Counted from the stretch's first letter, positions 26,794-36,028 are shown. The stretch is 64,000 nt of DNA from Bifidobacterium aerophilum (GCF_010667685.1 NZ_WHZW01000004.1:1-64000); one strand, 5' to 3'. The notes: generated from the sequence alone by a model not told the origin. Numbers and translations: made by a program.

Positions 26794-27888
26794 ATGCTTG
26801 TCAATCACGCCAACCCGACCCGCGCCGACATGCTCGCCCACATGGGTAGCCTGCAGCAGGCCGCCTACACGCGTCCGATCGAATATCAGGAGGGGCGCTC
26901 CCACGGCCTGCGCGGCATCGAGGTGAAGAACGGCCCGCTTCGTTTCATGTCGATGTCCGACCGTGCGCTCGACATCGCGCAGATCGAATACCGCGGCGAG
27001 AACCTCACGTTCCTGTCCAAGCCGGGCCTCAACGGCCGCAACCAGTTCGACACCAACGGCGCCGAGGCGCAGCGTTCCATCATGGGCGGCCTGTTCTTCA
27101 CCTGCGGATTCGAGAACATCTGCGCGCCGTACGTCACGCCCGAAGGCTCCAAGTATCCGGCCGGCAGCTATCCGATGCACGGCCGCATCCGCACCACGCC
27201 GGCCGAGCACGTCTCCTCCGACGCGTACTGGAACGAGAACGACCAGTATGTGCTCGAGGTGTCCGGCGAGATGCGCGAGGCCGAACTGTTCGGCGAGAAC
27301 ATGGTGCTGCGGCGGCGCATTTCGTCGGTGTACGGCACGTCCACGATCACCGTCGAAGACGAGGTCACCAACGAATCCTTCCGCGAAGAGCCGCTCATGT
27401 GGATGTACCACTGCAACTTCGGCTGGCCGCTGCTTGCCGAGGGCGCCGAGGTCGTGATCCCGAGCCGTAAGGCGACGCCGCGCGATGAGACGACCGCCGC
27501 CGACACGACCCCGTGGAACGAGATCGGAGCGCCGGTCGCGAACAAGCCGGAAAGCGTATACCTGCACGATCTGGCCGCCGACGAAAACGGTCGCAGTTTC
27601 GCCGCCGTCGTCAACCGCACGCTCGGCCTTGGCGTCGTGATCGAATTCGACGCCGCCGACTTCCCGTACTTCATGGAATGGAAGTCGATGGGTTCCGGCG
27701 ACTATGTCGTCGGCCTCGAACCGTCCAACTCCAGCGTGCACGGTCGCGGCTGGCACGAGCAGCGCGGCGACCTGCACACGATCGCGCCGCAGGCGACCGA
27801 ACGCAAGGTCGTCACGTTCACCGTCATCGAGGGCGACGCCGCGATCGACGCGCTCGTCGCCCGCCGCGACGCGCTCCTCGCCGCCTGA
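26794..27888 (+). CDS. DUF4432 / aldose 1-epimerase-like protein
   Basis: A 364-residue protein of the galactose-mutarotase fold, DUF4432 family, expected in the cytosol and probably acting on a free sugar or sugar phosphate. Family features are MHGRIRTTPAEHV, the internal DEVTNESFREEPLMWMYHCNFGWPLL block (split for length: DEVTNESF, then MYHCNFGWPLL), and VVGLEPSNSSVHGRGW with a conserved Glu. ATG follows AAGGAGGTACAC. The LacI-type operator suggests catabolite-type control. The specific substrate cannot be inferred. Confidence 0.82.
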   Translation: MLVNHANPTRADMLAHMGSLQQAAYTRPIEYQEGRSHGLRGIEVKNGPLRFMSMSDRALDIAQIEYRGENLTFLSKPGLNGRNQFDTNGAEAQRSIMGGLFFTCGFENICAPYVTPEGSKYPAGSYPMHGRIRTTPAEHVSSDAYWNENDQYVLEVSGEMREAELFGENMVLRRRISSVYGTSTITVEDEVTNESFREEPLMWMYHCNFGWPLLAEGAEVVIPSRKATPRDETTAADTTPWNEIGAPVANKPESVYLHDLAADENGRSFAAVVNRTLGLGVVIEFDAADFPYFMEWKSMGSGDYVVGLEPSNSSVHGRGWHEQRGDLHTIAPQATERKVVTFTVIEGDAAIDALVARRDALLAA

Positions 27889-27944
27889 GTCGCGTCGGTC
27901 ACGGGGGGGGCGGTGCCTCTCCATAAACGGCCTCAACCGCTTGT

Positions 27945-28059
27945 AATCGTCACTATGTTCGAGTGATCGTGACATGGGCTCGAACATAGTGATGATTGGA
28001 GGGGCTGTACCGTCACTATGTTCGAGACGACATGCCGATCGCTCGAACATAGTGACGGT
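27945..28059. repeat. Palindrome pair A (CACTATGTTCGAG type, 63-bp phase)
   Basis: Unit A1 has arms CACTATGTTCGAG (27951-27963) and CTCGAACATAGTG (27979-27991), extendable to 19 bp with one mismatch (27945-27997). Unit A2 has perfect 18-bp arms (28009-28026, 28042-28059). Both loops are exactly 15 bp, and the centres (27971, 28034) are 63 bp apart. The A2 loop resembles the reverse complement of the A1 loop, so the two units point in opposite directions. It lies 87 bp beyond the stop of the AbiEi-like gene. Confidence 0.9.
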
Positions 28060-28145
28060 CATCGTTGCCGCCATGCGTACATGTCGTGGCGCGTTGACGG
28101 CGTCTGCGACTAACCGACGCGCGATGATAGCCCCGAACATCGTCG

Positions 28146-29240
28146 TCACCGTTCGTTGCCGAGGATATCCGTCTCCCGCTCGTAGACCGGATACATGACG
28201 GCCATCGGCACGTTGGCATCCAGCAGTTTGTGCCTCAGTGGATGGCGTTGGCGTACCTCATCGTAATTGGTGCGAATGATTCGCGTGACCCCGGCGTTGC
28301 GCAAGGTGTCTTCCCTCTTGCGCTCCTCGTGCACTACGTCCTGTATGCCCCGCCTTCCCGTCATCGCCGGATCCACATACTTGCCTGTGCCGTCATATTC
28401 CAGCACGATGATGCGCCCGTCCTGCGTGTGCCATACGAAATCGGCGCGATGCTTGACCCACGGTGCATCGGGATCAAGAAACACGTGTTGCAACTCCGGT
28501 ACGGCGAACCCCTCTTCGATGACCGTCGCGTAGCATAACGACTCGCCGCCGTTCTCGTTGAGCGGGTTCGCGTAATGCAGCAACCGCAGCACCGGACCGC
28601 AGTCGGCGTGCAGGCCATCGCAGATTTCCAGGATGCTTTCGCGGGTGACCAAATCACGACGCAATGCCGAATCGAACATGGGCAATGCCTGGGAGAACGA
28701 ATATCGTAGCCCGCAGTCCACCAATGTACGTTCCGGCGCGGTGATCCGTACCGCATCCACGATTGTGCCGGTATATGAGGTTACATCCGGTGGCATGTTC
28801 GCCACCAATGAGGTGACGACCCCGGTTCGTTCCCGTGTCCGGGTGACCATACTGATCGGTGGGCTCTGCATGCTGATATGGCATATGGAGCCATACGAGC
28901 GTGATGTGCCGCCGGTGGGCGATGCAAGAAACACGGTTCCATCTTGATGCAGGTTCCAGCCGTATTCGAGTCGTAGCATCGCGGCGGCACTTAGTCCGGC
29001 GAATATGCGGTTCGGACGCTGAATCGCCAGTGTGCGAATGACATGCCGCGCCTGTTCCGCGGCGTTCAGCGACGCCCAATAGGCCGTGCGGGCATAGACG
29101 TTGCGATGCGGACGCACCAAAAGTCCGGCGCGCAGTCGGGTCAGGGCAGCTTGGCGTTGCGCGTTGGTTGCCGGAGTGAAGCATCGTTGGTTTCGTTCGG
29201 CGGCGTCGCATAGTCGGTCGATCTGTGCATGTGTTCTCAT
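28146..29240 (-). CDS. AbiEi-like protein with C-terminal restriction-endonuclease-like domain
   Basis: A 364-residue protein of unknown function. The N-terminal half resembles the AbiEi antitoxin-type winged helix and its following domain (RLRAGLLVRPHRNVYARTAY, and APERTLVDCGLRY). The C-terminal third looks like the Vsr/DUF559 nuclease fold: GGESL near residue 236, D267 in RADFVW, E281 in VLEYDG and a final helix-strand unit with LRNAGVTRIIRT. No AbiEii nucleotidyltransferase toxin gene is adjacent. Start at 29240 was chosen for MRTHAQIDR, 6 nt after CATCAT; longer starts run through the palindromes. The gene is bracketed by palindrome pairs A and B, which may be its binding sites or element ends. 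Confidence 0.6.
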   Translation of the reverse strand: MRTHAQIDRLCDAAERNQRCFTPATNAQRQAALTRLRAGLLVRPHRNVYARTAYWASLNAAEQARHVIRTLAIQRPNRIFAGLSAAAMLRLEYGWNLHQDGTVFLASPTGGTSRSYGSICHISMQSPPISMVTRTRERTGVVTSLVANMPPDVTSYTGTIVDAVRITAPERTLVDCGLRYSFSQALPMFDSALRRDLVTRESILEICDGLHADCGPVLRLLHYANPLNENGGESLCYATVIEEGFAVPELQHVFLDPDAPWVKHRADFVWHTQDGRIIVLEYDGTGKYVDPAMTGRRGIQDVVHEERKREDTLRNAGVTRIIRTNYDEVRQRHPLRHKLLDANVPMAVMYPVYERETDILGNER

Positions 29241-29395
29241 GCCGTCATGATGAGGGACGGCTGGTTGCCGCGCAATGAAAACAGGGGTATGTGGTCGAAC
29301 GGTATGCTGTTCGGCGTGTCGCGGTTGACGGATTGCGGATGGCTCGAGGATGGCCGACCAGTGCCATATTCGATGGACGATGATGTCGAGAACGG

Positions 29396-29511
29396 AAACC
29401 ATCACTATGTTCGAGCGATTGCGATATGGGCTCGAACATAATGACGTTTGAAAGGAGCGAATCGTCACTATGTTCGAGCCGATGCCACGATCACTCGAAC
29501 ATAGTGACGGT
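29396..29511. repeat. Palindrome pair B (CACTATGTTCGAG type, 63-bp phase)
   Basis: Unit B1 has arms at 29403-29415 and 29431-29443 (one mismatch) and unit B2 perfect core arms at 29466-29478 and 29494-29506. Both loops are 15 bp and the centres (29423, 29486) are 63 bp apart, as in pair A. The B2 loop again resembles the reverse complement of the B1 loop. Pair B starts 156 bp upstream of the AbiEi-like start codon; the DNA between (29241-29395) shows no other feature. Confidence 0.9.
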
Positions 29512-29546
29512 ACGATCCGGGGATGATTGATACGAACCTCGAACGG

Positions 29547-30197
29547 TCAGCGTGTGAATCCCATGCGGTCGGCTTCGGTGATCGGCCGCAGCACGCGTGC
29601 CGGGTTGCCCACGGCGACCACGTTGTCCGGAACGTCACGTGTGACGGCGGACCCCGCGCCGATCACCGCGCCGCGGCCGATCGTCACACCGCCCAGCACG
29701 ATCACGTGCGCTCCCAGCCATGCACCGTCGCCGATCGTGATCGGCCGTGACACCGCGCCGCCCGCCGCGCGCTCATCGTAATCCAACGCATGGTTCGTGG
29801 TGAACAGCCCCACCATCGGCGCGATCCACACCGACTCGCCGATCGTGATCGGCGCCGCATCGAACATCACACAGTCGTAATTGACGAACGATCCCGCGCC
29901 AAGATGGATGTTGCATCCCAGATCGCACCGGAAATTCGGCTCGACCACCACGCCGTCGCCGACCGAGCCGAGCATCCGTTCCAACAACGCCCGCCGGCGC
30001 GCCGCATCCTCGAAATCGGTGCGGTTGTACGCCTCGAACAGCCGCCGTACCTCCACGCGCTTACGCTCCAGCTCCGGGTGCATGTCCCAGTACGGTTGCC
30101 CGGACACCATGCGCGACCACACCTCGCGCCCCTCGCCGGTCAGATCGGCGGGAATGACGGGTGTCATTGGCTGTGTCTTACGTCGTTGACTGCTCAT
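29547..30197 (-). CDS. Maltose/galactoside O-acetyltransferase-type hexapeptide protein
   Basis: A 216-residue acetyl-CoA-dependent O-acetyltransferase of the LacA/Maa family. The N-terminal Mac domain includes GQPYWDMHPELERKR and an acyl-carrier-like helix region. From about residue 85 the left-handed beta-helix shows hexapeptide repeats (PITIGES, PITIGDG, VTIGRGAVIGAGSAVTRDVP), the catalytic His in LFTTNHALD, and the terminal NPARVLRPI. Start follows AAGGAGCGACC. A 14-bp palindrome TGCGCattgGCGCA at 30244-30257 upstream might be an operator. The acceptor sugar is unknown. Confidence 0.9.
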   Translation of the reverse strand: MSSQRRKTQPMTPVIPADLTGEGREVWSRMVSGQPYWDMHPELERKRVEVRRLFEAYNRTDFEDAARRRALLERMLGSVGDGVVVEPNFRCDLGCNIHLGAGSFVNYDCVMFDAAPITIGESVWIAPMVGLFTTNHALDYDERAAGGAVSRPITIGDGAWLGAHVIVLGGVTIGRGAVIGAGSAVTRDVPDNVVAVGNPARVLRPITEADRMGFTR

Positions 30198-30353
30198 GGT
30201 CGCTCCTTTGCCGTGATGCTATGTGCCATGTCGTGCAGTGATGTGCGCATTGGCGCATACGTTGATGGCACTGTGCGTGTCGCCTTTGCCGCGCCGTACC
30301 GGTGTGCGCCGTGCGTGCGCCGGCTGATATCCTCATCGTACCGACGGACTTCC

Positions 30354-30359
30354 TATAAT
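30354..30359 (+). promoter_or_regulatory. Consensus -10 box before a pseudogene
   Basis: TATAAT, 31 bp before the ATG of the broken response-regulator gene; the ribosome-binding site GGAAGGAG is also intact, so the remnant may still be transcribed. Confidence 0.6.
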
Positions 30360-30390
30360 GGTCGCGTGACGCGCGGCGGAAGGAGACCGG

Positions 30391-30659
30391 ATGGCGAGAC
30401 TGCTGGTCGTCGAGGACGAAAGGCGCTCAACGACATCACATGCGTCACGCTGCGCGACGCCGGCTATGAGGTAACCGGCTGCCTGAACGCCAGCCGCGCG
30501 TTCGACGCGATGCATGGCACGCTCGGCTCGGCTGTGTTCGTGGCGGTGATGGTCGCCGCCGGCGATGATCCAGCGGGAGTGGATGTCGCGTTCCGGGCCG
30601 TGATCGGCGTCGCCGTGGCCGGTTGTGTCATGGCCGTGGCGTGTTGTCGTTGTCCTTGA
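30391..30659 (+). pseudogene. Frameshifted response-regulator start fused to an MFS C-terminal remnant
   Basis: ATG at 30391 encodes MARLLVVEDE, the start of an OmpR-type receiver domain. A single-base loss near 30420 shifts the frame: the reading continues as KALNDITCVTLRDAGYEV and on to AFDAMHG only in the +1 frame, while the original frame stops at 30474. After about 30519 the same +1 frame reads LGSAVFVAVMVAAG and VAFRAVIGVAVAGCVMAVA, which looks like the last helices of an MFS exporter, ending at 30659. Two unrelated gene remnants are therefore joined by a deletion. The end overlaps the 3' end of the converging tetR gene. Confidence 0.7.
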
Positions 30660-31236
30660 GCGAATTGATGAGCTGGGAGACGATATTCGGCATGATGGAA
30701 TGACTGAGCCACTCGATGTTCTCCGGCGTGAACAGGGCCGGCGCCTTGGCGAGGAGGCCGAGGATGCCGCTCGACGCGAATTCCAGCACCATGCGCTGGC
30801 CCGGGTTCAGCGTGGCCGGATCGCGGCCGAGCGCCGTCAGCCAGATCTCGATGACATGGGTTTTGAGCTGTGCCGCCAGACCGGCCGAACCGTGCGGCCC
30901 GGCGATGAGCGATAGACGGCGGATGGATGCGAGATGTTGCGGCGATGACACGTTGGCAAGCGCGAAGTCGCGAATGCCGTCGATGTCTTCGTCCTGACGA
31001 ATGATGTGCGCGATGAACTCGGTCACGCCCGGTTCTTCATAGATCGCCGCGATCGCATCGTCGGCCAGTTCCGGGATGTTGGCGTAATGGTAGTAGAACG
31101 CGCTGCGATTGAGCCCGCTTTCGCGCGTGATGTCGCTGATGGTGATCTGTGCGTACGGCTTGTGTTCGAGCAGCGTCCAGAAGGCCGTCTGCATTTTCTC
31201 CGGCGCGCTTTGCTCGTCGGCTTTCGGTCGTGCCAT
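30628..31236 (-). CDS. TetR-family transcriptional regulator
   Basis: A 202-residue TetR regulator. The helix-turn-helix is ITISDITRESGLNRSAFYYHY at about residues 35-55, and the C-terminal ligand and dimer domain is helical. The start MARPKADEQ follows GGAGGCATCGCAT. It is divergent from an ABC exporter operon, and a palindrome AACACAATATCGTGTT lies between them, so it most likely represses that transporter and itself. Its 3' end overlaps pseudogene sequence. Confidence 0.88.
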   Translation of the reverse strand: MARPKADEQSAPEKMQTAFWTLLEHKPYAQITISDITRESGLNRSAFYYHYANIPELADDAIAAIYEEPGVTEFIAHIIRQDEDIDGIRDFALANVSSPQHLASIRRLSLIAGPHGSAGLAAQLKTHVIEIWLTALGRDPATLNPGQRMVLEFASSGILGLLAKAPALFTPENIEWLSHSIMPNIVSQLINSLKDNDNTPRP

Positions 31237-31309
31237 ATGCGATGCCTCCTGGTGACGACGCGTACGATGCAGCCTGATGTCGTATTCGCGGCCGCAAGGG
31301 TGATAATTC

Positions 31310-31325
31310 AACACAATATCGTGTT
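31310..31325. promoter_or_regulatory. TetR operator candidate
   Basis: AACACAATATCGTGTT is an inverted repeat (AACAC/GTGTT) in the tetR-ABC intergenic region. A related half, CACAATGTCG, follows at 31363-31372, giving two possible sites. Confidence 0.55.
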
Positions 31326-31471
31326 TTCGGCATCACAAAGCCGATCCTGTCGTAAAACCCATCACAATGTCGAATTGCGTGGATTTATTTACCCGACAGA
31401 CTGATGTATTTCTTGGAACCGCAAGTCCACAAAACATCGCAACAGTCAATCGCAAGAGAGGGCCGATCGAC

Positions 31472-32173
31472 ATGTCATTCCTTGAATTCCATGACGTGGT
31501 ACGCCAGTACGGCAGCGGCGAATCAGCCGTACGCGCACTCGACCATGCCACCTTCGACATCGAACGCGGCGAACTCGCCGTCATCCTCGGCGCGTCCGGC
31601 GCCGGAAAATCCACCAAGCTGAACATTTTGGGCGGCATGGACCGCGCCACCTCCGGCAGCGTGCGGCTCGACGGCAAGGACATCACCGCGTTCAACGAGG
31701 CGCAGCTGACCGACTACCGCCGGTTCGACGTCGGTTTCGTCTTCCAGTTCTACAATCTCGTGCCCAATCTGACCGCGCTCGAGAACGTCGAACTGGCCAG
31801 CCAGATCTGCCCGAATGCCCTTGACGCGCGCGAGACGCTCGAGAAAGTCGGTTTGGGGGAGCGCCTGAACAACTTTCCCGCGCAACTGTCCGGCGGCGAA
31901 CAGCAGCGTGTCTCCATCGCCCGCGCGCTCGCCAAGAACCCGAAACTGCTGCTGTGCGACGAGCCGACCGGCGCGCTCGACTACAACACCGGCAAGGAGG
32001 TGCTGCAACTGCTGCAGGATTCCTGCCGTCGCCGCGGCATCACCGTCGCGCTCGTCACGCACAATTCCGCGCTCGCACCGATGGGGGACCGTCTGATCCG
32101 GTTCCGTTCCGGCAAGGTCACCGAGATCACGACGAATCCGAATCCGAAGCCGATCGCGGACATCGAGTGGTAG
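31472..32173 (+). CDS. ABC exporter ATP-binding protein, MacB/LolD type
   Basis: A 233-residue ATPase pairing with the FtsX-like permease 7 bp downstream. Walker A is GASGAGKST (a Lys follows where a Leu is usual), the Q-loop is in [20 protein letters not shown], the signature is [15 protein letters not shown], and Walker B is [12 protein letters not shown]. The start MSFLEFHDV fits the family; AGAGGG lies upstream. Such pairs export antimicrobial peptides, lipids or drugs, or act in envelope signalling. A divergent TetR gene suggests induction by a small molecule. Confidence 0.9.
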   Translation: MSFLEFHDVVRQYGSGESAVRALDHATFDIERGELAVILGASGAGKSTKLNILGGMDRATSGSVRLDGKDITAFNEAQLTDYRRFDVGFVFQFYNLVPNLTALENVELASQICPNALDARETLEKVGLGERLNNFPAQLSGGEQQRVSIARALAKNPKLLLCDEPTGALDYNTGKEVLQLLQDSCRRRGITVALVTHNSALAPMGDRLIRFRSGKVTEITTNPNPKPIADIEW

Positions 32174-32180
32174 GGGGGCG

Positions 32181-34997
32181 ATGATGGGAACAACCGCATT
32201 ATGGAAGGACGCATGGCGTGCGATCCGCGGCAACGGCAAGCGTTTCGCCGCGATGATGGTGATCGTAGCGGTCGGCGTGATGATGCTCGGCGGCCTCAAT
32301 TCGGTCGCCCGCGACATTCGCGCCGGACTCGACGCGTTCTTCGACGAAACGACCATGCACGACATCGCGATCGTCTCCACGCTTGGCTTCGATGACGATG
32401 ACATCGCCGCGCTACGCAAGGTGGACGGCGTCAAGGATGCGGCCGGCGAATACGCGGCCGGCGTCGTCACGACGATCAACGGTCGGCAGGCGTCCGCCAC
32501 CGTCACCGCGCTCAATGATCGCGGCATCGACGAGCCGTACGTGACCGATGGGCGGCTGCCGAACGCCGATCACGAGATCGCCGTGACCGCGCAGTATCTG
32601 GACGACTCCGGCAAGTCGATCGGCGACACGCTCAAGTTCAGGCCGGACGATTCGACGATGACGGCCGCGACCGGCTCGACCGGTCCGTCGTCGGACGACA
32701 CGACGGACGATTCGACGGGCACGGATGATTCGACGGGCACGGACAAGGACGATTTGGCGAGCACGGACAAGACGGCCGGCATGTTCGCGGACGGTGCATA
32801 CACGATCGTCGGCACGATCATCGACCCGAACTACATCGTGAACCCGACCGGTCCTCTTGCGCTCATCTCCGGCAGCAGGACCGTGTATCCGATGGTCGTC
32901 GCGACCGGCTCGCTTGCCAAGACCGGCGACGGAAGGGGCTCGACAGCCGAACTGCCGTACACGTCCGCCGTGCTCACCGTTGCCGGAGCGGCCTCGATGA
33001 ACACGTATGACGGCGACTATCTGGACGCCGTGGCCGACGCGACGACCGCGGTCGAAGCCATCCGACCAACCCGGGAACGGGCCCGCACCGACACCGTGCG
33101 CCAGACCGCGCTCGACAAGGCGATGCGCGCGCTCGACGAGCAGAAAGCCACGATCGCCGTGCTGCCCGACGGATTGCCGGCCAAAACCGCAGCCGAACAG
33201 CGGCTCGCCAAAGCCGAGGCGGCCATCAAGAAGAAGGCCGATGCGCTGCCCGAAGCCAAGTGGATCATCCGCGACCGCAGCTCGGTCACCAGCTATGAGG
33301 ACGTGAAGACGCAAAGCGAGATGATCACGCGTCTGGGCACATTGTTCCCGGTGCTGTTTCTCGTCATCGCGCTGCTCGTGAGCCTGACCGCCGTCACGCG
33401 CATGGTGGAGGAGGACCGTCAGCTCATCGGCACCTATAAGGCGCTCGGCTATACGCGCCACGAGACGATGATCAAATACCTCGTCTACTCGGGCGCGGCC
33501 TGCCTGTTCGGCGGACTGCTCGGGGACGTGCTCGGCCTGATCGGCCTGCCGTTCGTGTTCACGCGGCGGCTGATCTCGCGCATTTACGTGTTGCCCGGAT
33601 ACCCGCTGTTGGTGGACTGGCGGATCGCCGTCGGCGGCGTGCTGCTGTTCGTCGTCGTGATCACCGGCGTGGCCGCGGCGGCGACCGCCGGATCGTTGAG
33701 ACTCGAACCGGCCGAACTCATGCGTCCGAAGGCACCGAAGGCCGGACGCACGATCGCATTGCAGCGCGTCGGCTTCATCTGGAACCATCTGAGCTTCCTC
33801 GGCAAGGTGACCGCCCGCAACCTGTTCCGCTACAAGTCCCGCGCGCTCATGGTCATCATCGGCGTGCTCGGCTGCACCGCGCTCATGACCGCCGGCTTCG
33901 GCATGGGATCGTCCGCACTCACGCTGATGCCGCGACAGCACCGCGACATCGCGCCGTACGACGTGCTCGCCGTCACCTCCGCCGCCGACCATGATGCCGC
34001 GCAGCGGTCACTGGACGACGATTCGCGCGTGGCATCCACGCTGCCGTTGCAGCTGGGAAGCGTGACACTGACCGCGACGGACGATACGGACTCGCGCGGC
34101 GACGCGGACGGCACGGCCGCGACGGCCGATGACGCGAAGATCGCCGCTCAGCTCATGGTCGTGCCGGACGGCGAGTCATTGCGTGACTTCATCGACCTGC
34201 ATACCTCGGACGGCTCGCCGATCTCACTGCCGAATGAAGATCCCGGTGACGGTTCTGACGATACCGGCGTGGTCGTCACGACCAACGCCGCGAAAAAACT
34301 TGCGCTTGCGAACGGCGTCACGGTCAACCTGACCGATGCGATGGCCAACGGCGCGAACGTCACCGTCACCGGCATCGCGCAGTATTACACCGGCAATCTC
34401 GTCATCATGACCGAATCCGCATACGAGCGTGTGTTCGGTACCGGCTTTGCCGAGAACGCCGACCTCATCAACGTGAGGGACGACGATCCGGACGCCAAAA
34501 TCGCGTTCGCCGACGATCTTGCCGGCGACGACGACTATCTGTCCGTCATGAGCTCCGCCAAGCAGGAGCGTGACTTCTCGAAGAGCTTTCTCATGTTCTT
34601 CGTGATGATCGGCTTCATCGTGATCATGGCCGCGATCCTCGCCATCGTGGTGCTCTACACGCTCGCCTCCACGAACATTTCGGAGCGCGAACGCGAGCTC
34701 GCCACCATCAAGGTGCTCGGCTTCCGCAAACGCGAGGTGCACGGCTATGTGAACAAGGAGATGCTGCTGCTCGCCGCGTTCGGCATCGCGCTCGGCCTGC
34801 CAAGCGGGAGAGCGTTGCTCGGATTCCTGCTTGGCAGGCTCGACCTGCCGGGCATGACCATCGTGCCGAACGTGGCCTGGTACTGTTATGCGGCCGCCGC
34901 GGCGCTCGCGCTGGCGTTCACGGTGCTGGTCGAAGCGGCGACGAACCGGTCGCTTGATCGCATCGACATGGTCGGCGCGCTCAAAAGCCCCGAGTGA
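32181..34997 (+). CDS. FtsX-like ABC transporter permease
   Basis: A 938-residue membrane protein with two FtsX-type domains. TM1 is at about residues 20-40. It is followed by a large extracytoplasmic part with a Asp/Ser/Thr-rich low-complexity stretch (about 165-200) and a coiled-coil-like stretch (about 300-350). Three helices follow near residue 390-520, then a second soluble region, then three C-terminal helices (about 800-925). It should form the membrane part of a MacB-type or type VII ABC exporter with the upstream ATPase. ATG follows AGGGGGGCG. Confidence 0.88.
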   Translation: MMGTTALWKDAWRAIRGNGKRFAAMMVIVAVGVMMLGGLNSVARDIRAGLDAFFDETTMHDIAIVSTLGFDDDDIAALRKVDGVKDAAGEYAAGVVTTINGRQASATVTALNDRGIDEPYVTDGRLPNADHEIAVTAQYLDDSGKSIGDTLKFRPDDSTMTAATGSTGPSSDDTTDDSTGTDDSTGTDKDDLASTDKTAGMFADGAYTIVGTIIDPNYIVNPTGPLALISGSRTVYPMVVATGSLAKTGDGRGSTAELPYTSAVLTVAGAASMNTYDGDYLDAVADATTAVEAIRPTRERARTDTVRQTALDKAMRALDEQKATIAVLPDGLPAKTAAEQRLAKAEAAIKKKADALPEAKWIIRDRSSVTSYEDVKTQSEMITRLGTLFPVLFLVIALLVSLTAVTRMVEEDRQLIGTYKALGYTRHETMIKYLVYSGAACLFGGLLGDVLGLIGLPFVFTRRLISRIYVLPGYPLLVDWRIAVGGVLLFVVVITGVAAAATAGSLRLEPAELMRPKAPKAGRTIALQRVGFIWNHLSFLGKVTARNLFRYKSRALMVIIGVLGCTALMTAGFGMGSSALTLMPRQHRDIAPYDVLAVTSAADHDAAQRSLDDDSRVASTLPLQLGSVTLTATDDTDSRGDADGTAATADDAKIAAQLMVVPDGESLRDFIDLHTSDGSPISLPNEDPGDGSDDTGVVVTTNAAKKLALANGVTVNLTDAMANGANVTVTGIAQYYTGNLVIMTESAYERVFGTGFAENADLINVRDDDPDAKIAFADDLAGDDDYLSVMSSAKQERDFSKSFLMFFVMIGFIVIMAAILAIVVLYTLASTNISERERELATIKVLGFRKREVHGYVNKEMLLLAAFGIALGLPSGRALLGFLLGRLDLPGMTIVPNVAWYCYAAAAALALAFTVLVEAATNRSLDRIDMVGALKSPE

Positions 34998-35020
34998 CGG
35001 CCTCTCGGAAAACGCCGCGT

Positions 35021-35887
35021 CTACTCCACGCGAACCGTCTGGCTGAGCGCATGCGACTCGCCCGGAGCCAGCACGACCGCCAGCTCGCGGTTCGCGGCCG
35101 CCTCCACGCAGACGAAATCACGCCATTCGGCCTCGGCCAGGTCGCCGATGGCATTGCCTGCGACCTCGCCCGGATTCCACACCACGGTCTGCGGCGATCC
35201 GGACTTGCCGATCACGATCGTACGGCCGAGTCCCTCGTCGCGCACCCGTAGCTCGTCGTCCGAATAATAGATCCTGTCGACCGTCGTGCCGTCGAACGTC
35301 ACGGTCGGATCATCCTGCGCGCGGCGGGGGAAGCCCGGCTGCGTCGCATCAAGGTACGTCGCGCCGCCCAGGCCTTCGACGCCGATCGTCGTCACGTCGC
35401 TCACATGGAAGTACGTGTGCAGCGCGGTCTCGTACTCCAACGGCTGGTCGCCGGTGTTGGTCACGGTCAGCGTCATCGTAAGCGTGTCGCCGACGGTCAC
35501 GTCGTATTCGGCATGGAAGCGCGAGCCGGGGCCGGAGATGAGCTGATCGACCAGCGCGGGATCGATGTCGTCCGAGTCGAGCGTGTACCGGATATGGCGG
35601 TCGGTCAGCGTCGCCTCGTCCGCCTTCCAGAAGCTCAGGCGCGCGAACCCGTGCTTGGGCTTCTTGTCGGTCGGCTCGCCGTGCGCGAAACCGGCGTTGA
35701 ACCACGGGAAGATCACCGGGACGCCGCCGCGGACCGCCGCGTTCGGGCCGAGATACACGGCCTTCGGCTGCCACACCACGGTCGGCTGGCCGGTCGGGGC
35801 CCAGTTGATGACGTGCGCGCCGTGATCGCCGATCAGCGCCGATCCATCCTCATTGACGATATTGCGAATAACGAATGTACTGCTCAT
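35021..35887 (-). CDS. Glucose-6-phosphate 1-epimerase (hexose-6-phosphate mutarotase)
   Basis: A 288-residue galactose-mutarotase-fold enzyme of the YeaD family, interconverting alpha and beta anomers of hexose 6-phosphates in the cytosol. GGVPVIFPWFNA, KHGFARLSFW, ALHTYFHVSD and a C-terminal FVCVEAA are characteristic; the His and Glu in these blocks are the expected catalytic residues. On the minus strand GATACT (35899-35894) ends 6 nt before the ATG, so the mRNA is probably leaderless. It stands alone, divergent from the alcohol dehydrogenase. Confidence 0.88.
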   Translation of the reverse strand: MSSTFVIRNIVNEDGSALIGDHGAHVINWAPTGQPTVVWQPKAVYLGPNAAVRGGVPVIFPWFNAGFAHGEPTDKKPKHGFARLSFWKADEATLTDRHIRYTLDSDDIDPALVDQLISGPGSRFHAEYDVTVGDTLTMTLTVTNTGDQPLEYETALHTYFHVSDVTTIGVEGLGGATYLDATQPGFPRRAQDDPTVTFDGTTVDRIYYSDDELRVRDEGLGRTIVIGKSGSPQTVVWNPGEVAGNAIGDLAEAEWRDFVCVEAAANRELAVVLAPGESHALSQTVRVE

Positions 35888-35998
35888 TGGCCCAGTATCC
35901 TGCGCGGGCAGGACGGCGACGGGCGGTCTCCGCCGGGACATATGCGGCGTTTGCGGGGGCGCCGCCGCGACGCGTTCTCCCGGCGGCGTGTCGCCCGC

Positions 35999-36028
35999 TT
36001 TACTTCGAGCGCTTGAGGCTCCTAGCGT
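35999..36028 (+). promoter_or_regulatory. MerR-type promoter of the alcohol dehydrogenase gene
   Basis: TTTACT (35999-36004), an 18-bp spacer holding ACTTCGAGCGCTTGAG, and TAGCGT (36023-36028). Spacing and dyad match the cupin promoter at 21160 and the DUF3737 promoter at 45701. Confidence 0.65.

Noticed and set aside
27945..28059. LexA boxes within the CACTATGTTCGAG palindromes
   Set aside because: The half-sites GTTCGA and TCGAAC occur in the opposite order (everted) and 15 bp or more apart, which does not fit CGAAC-N4-GTTCG.
28146..29240. Complete type IV AbiE toxin-antitoxin system
   Set aside because: No AbiEii-type nucleotidyltransferase gene is present on either side, so only an AbiEi-like relationship for the single gene is proposed.
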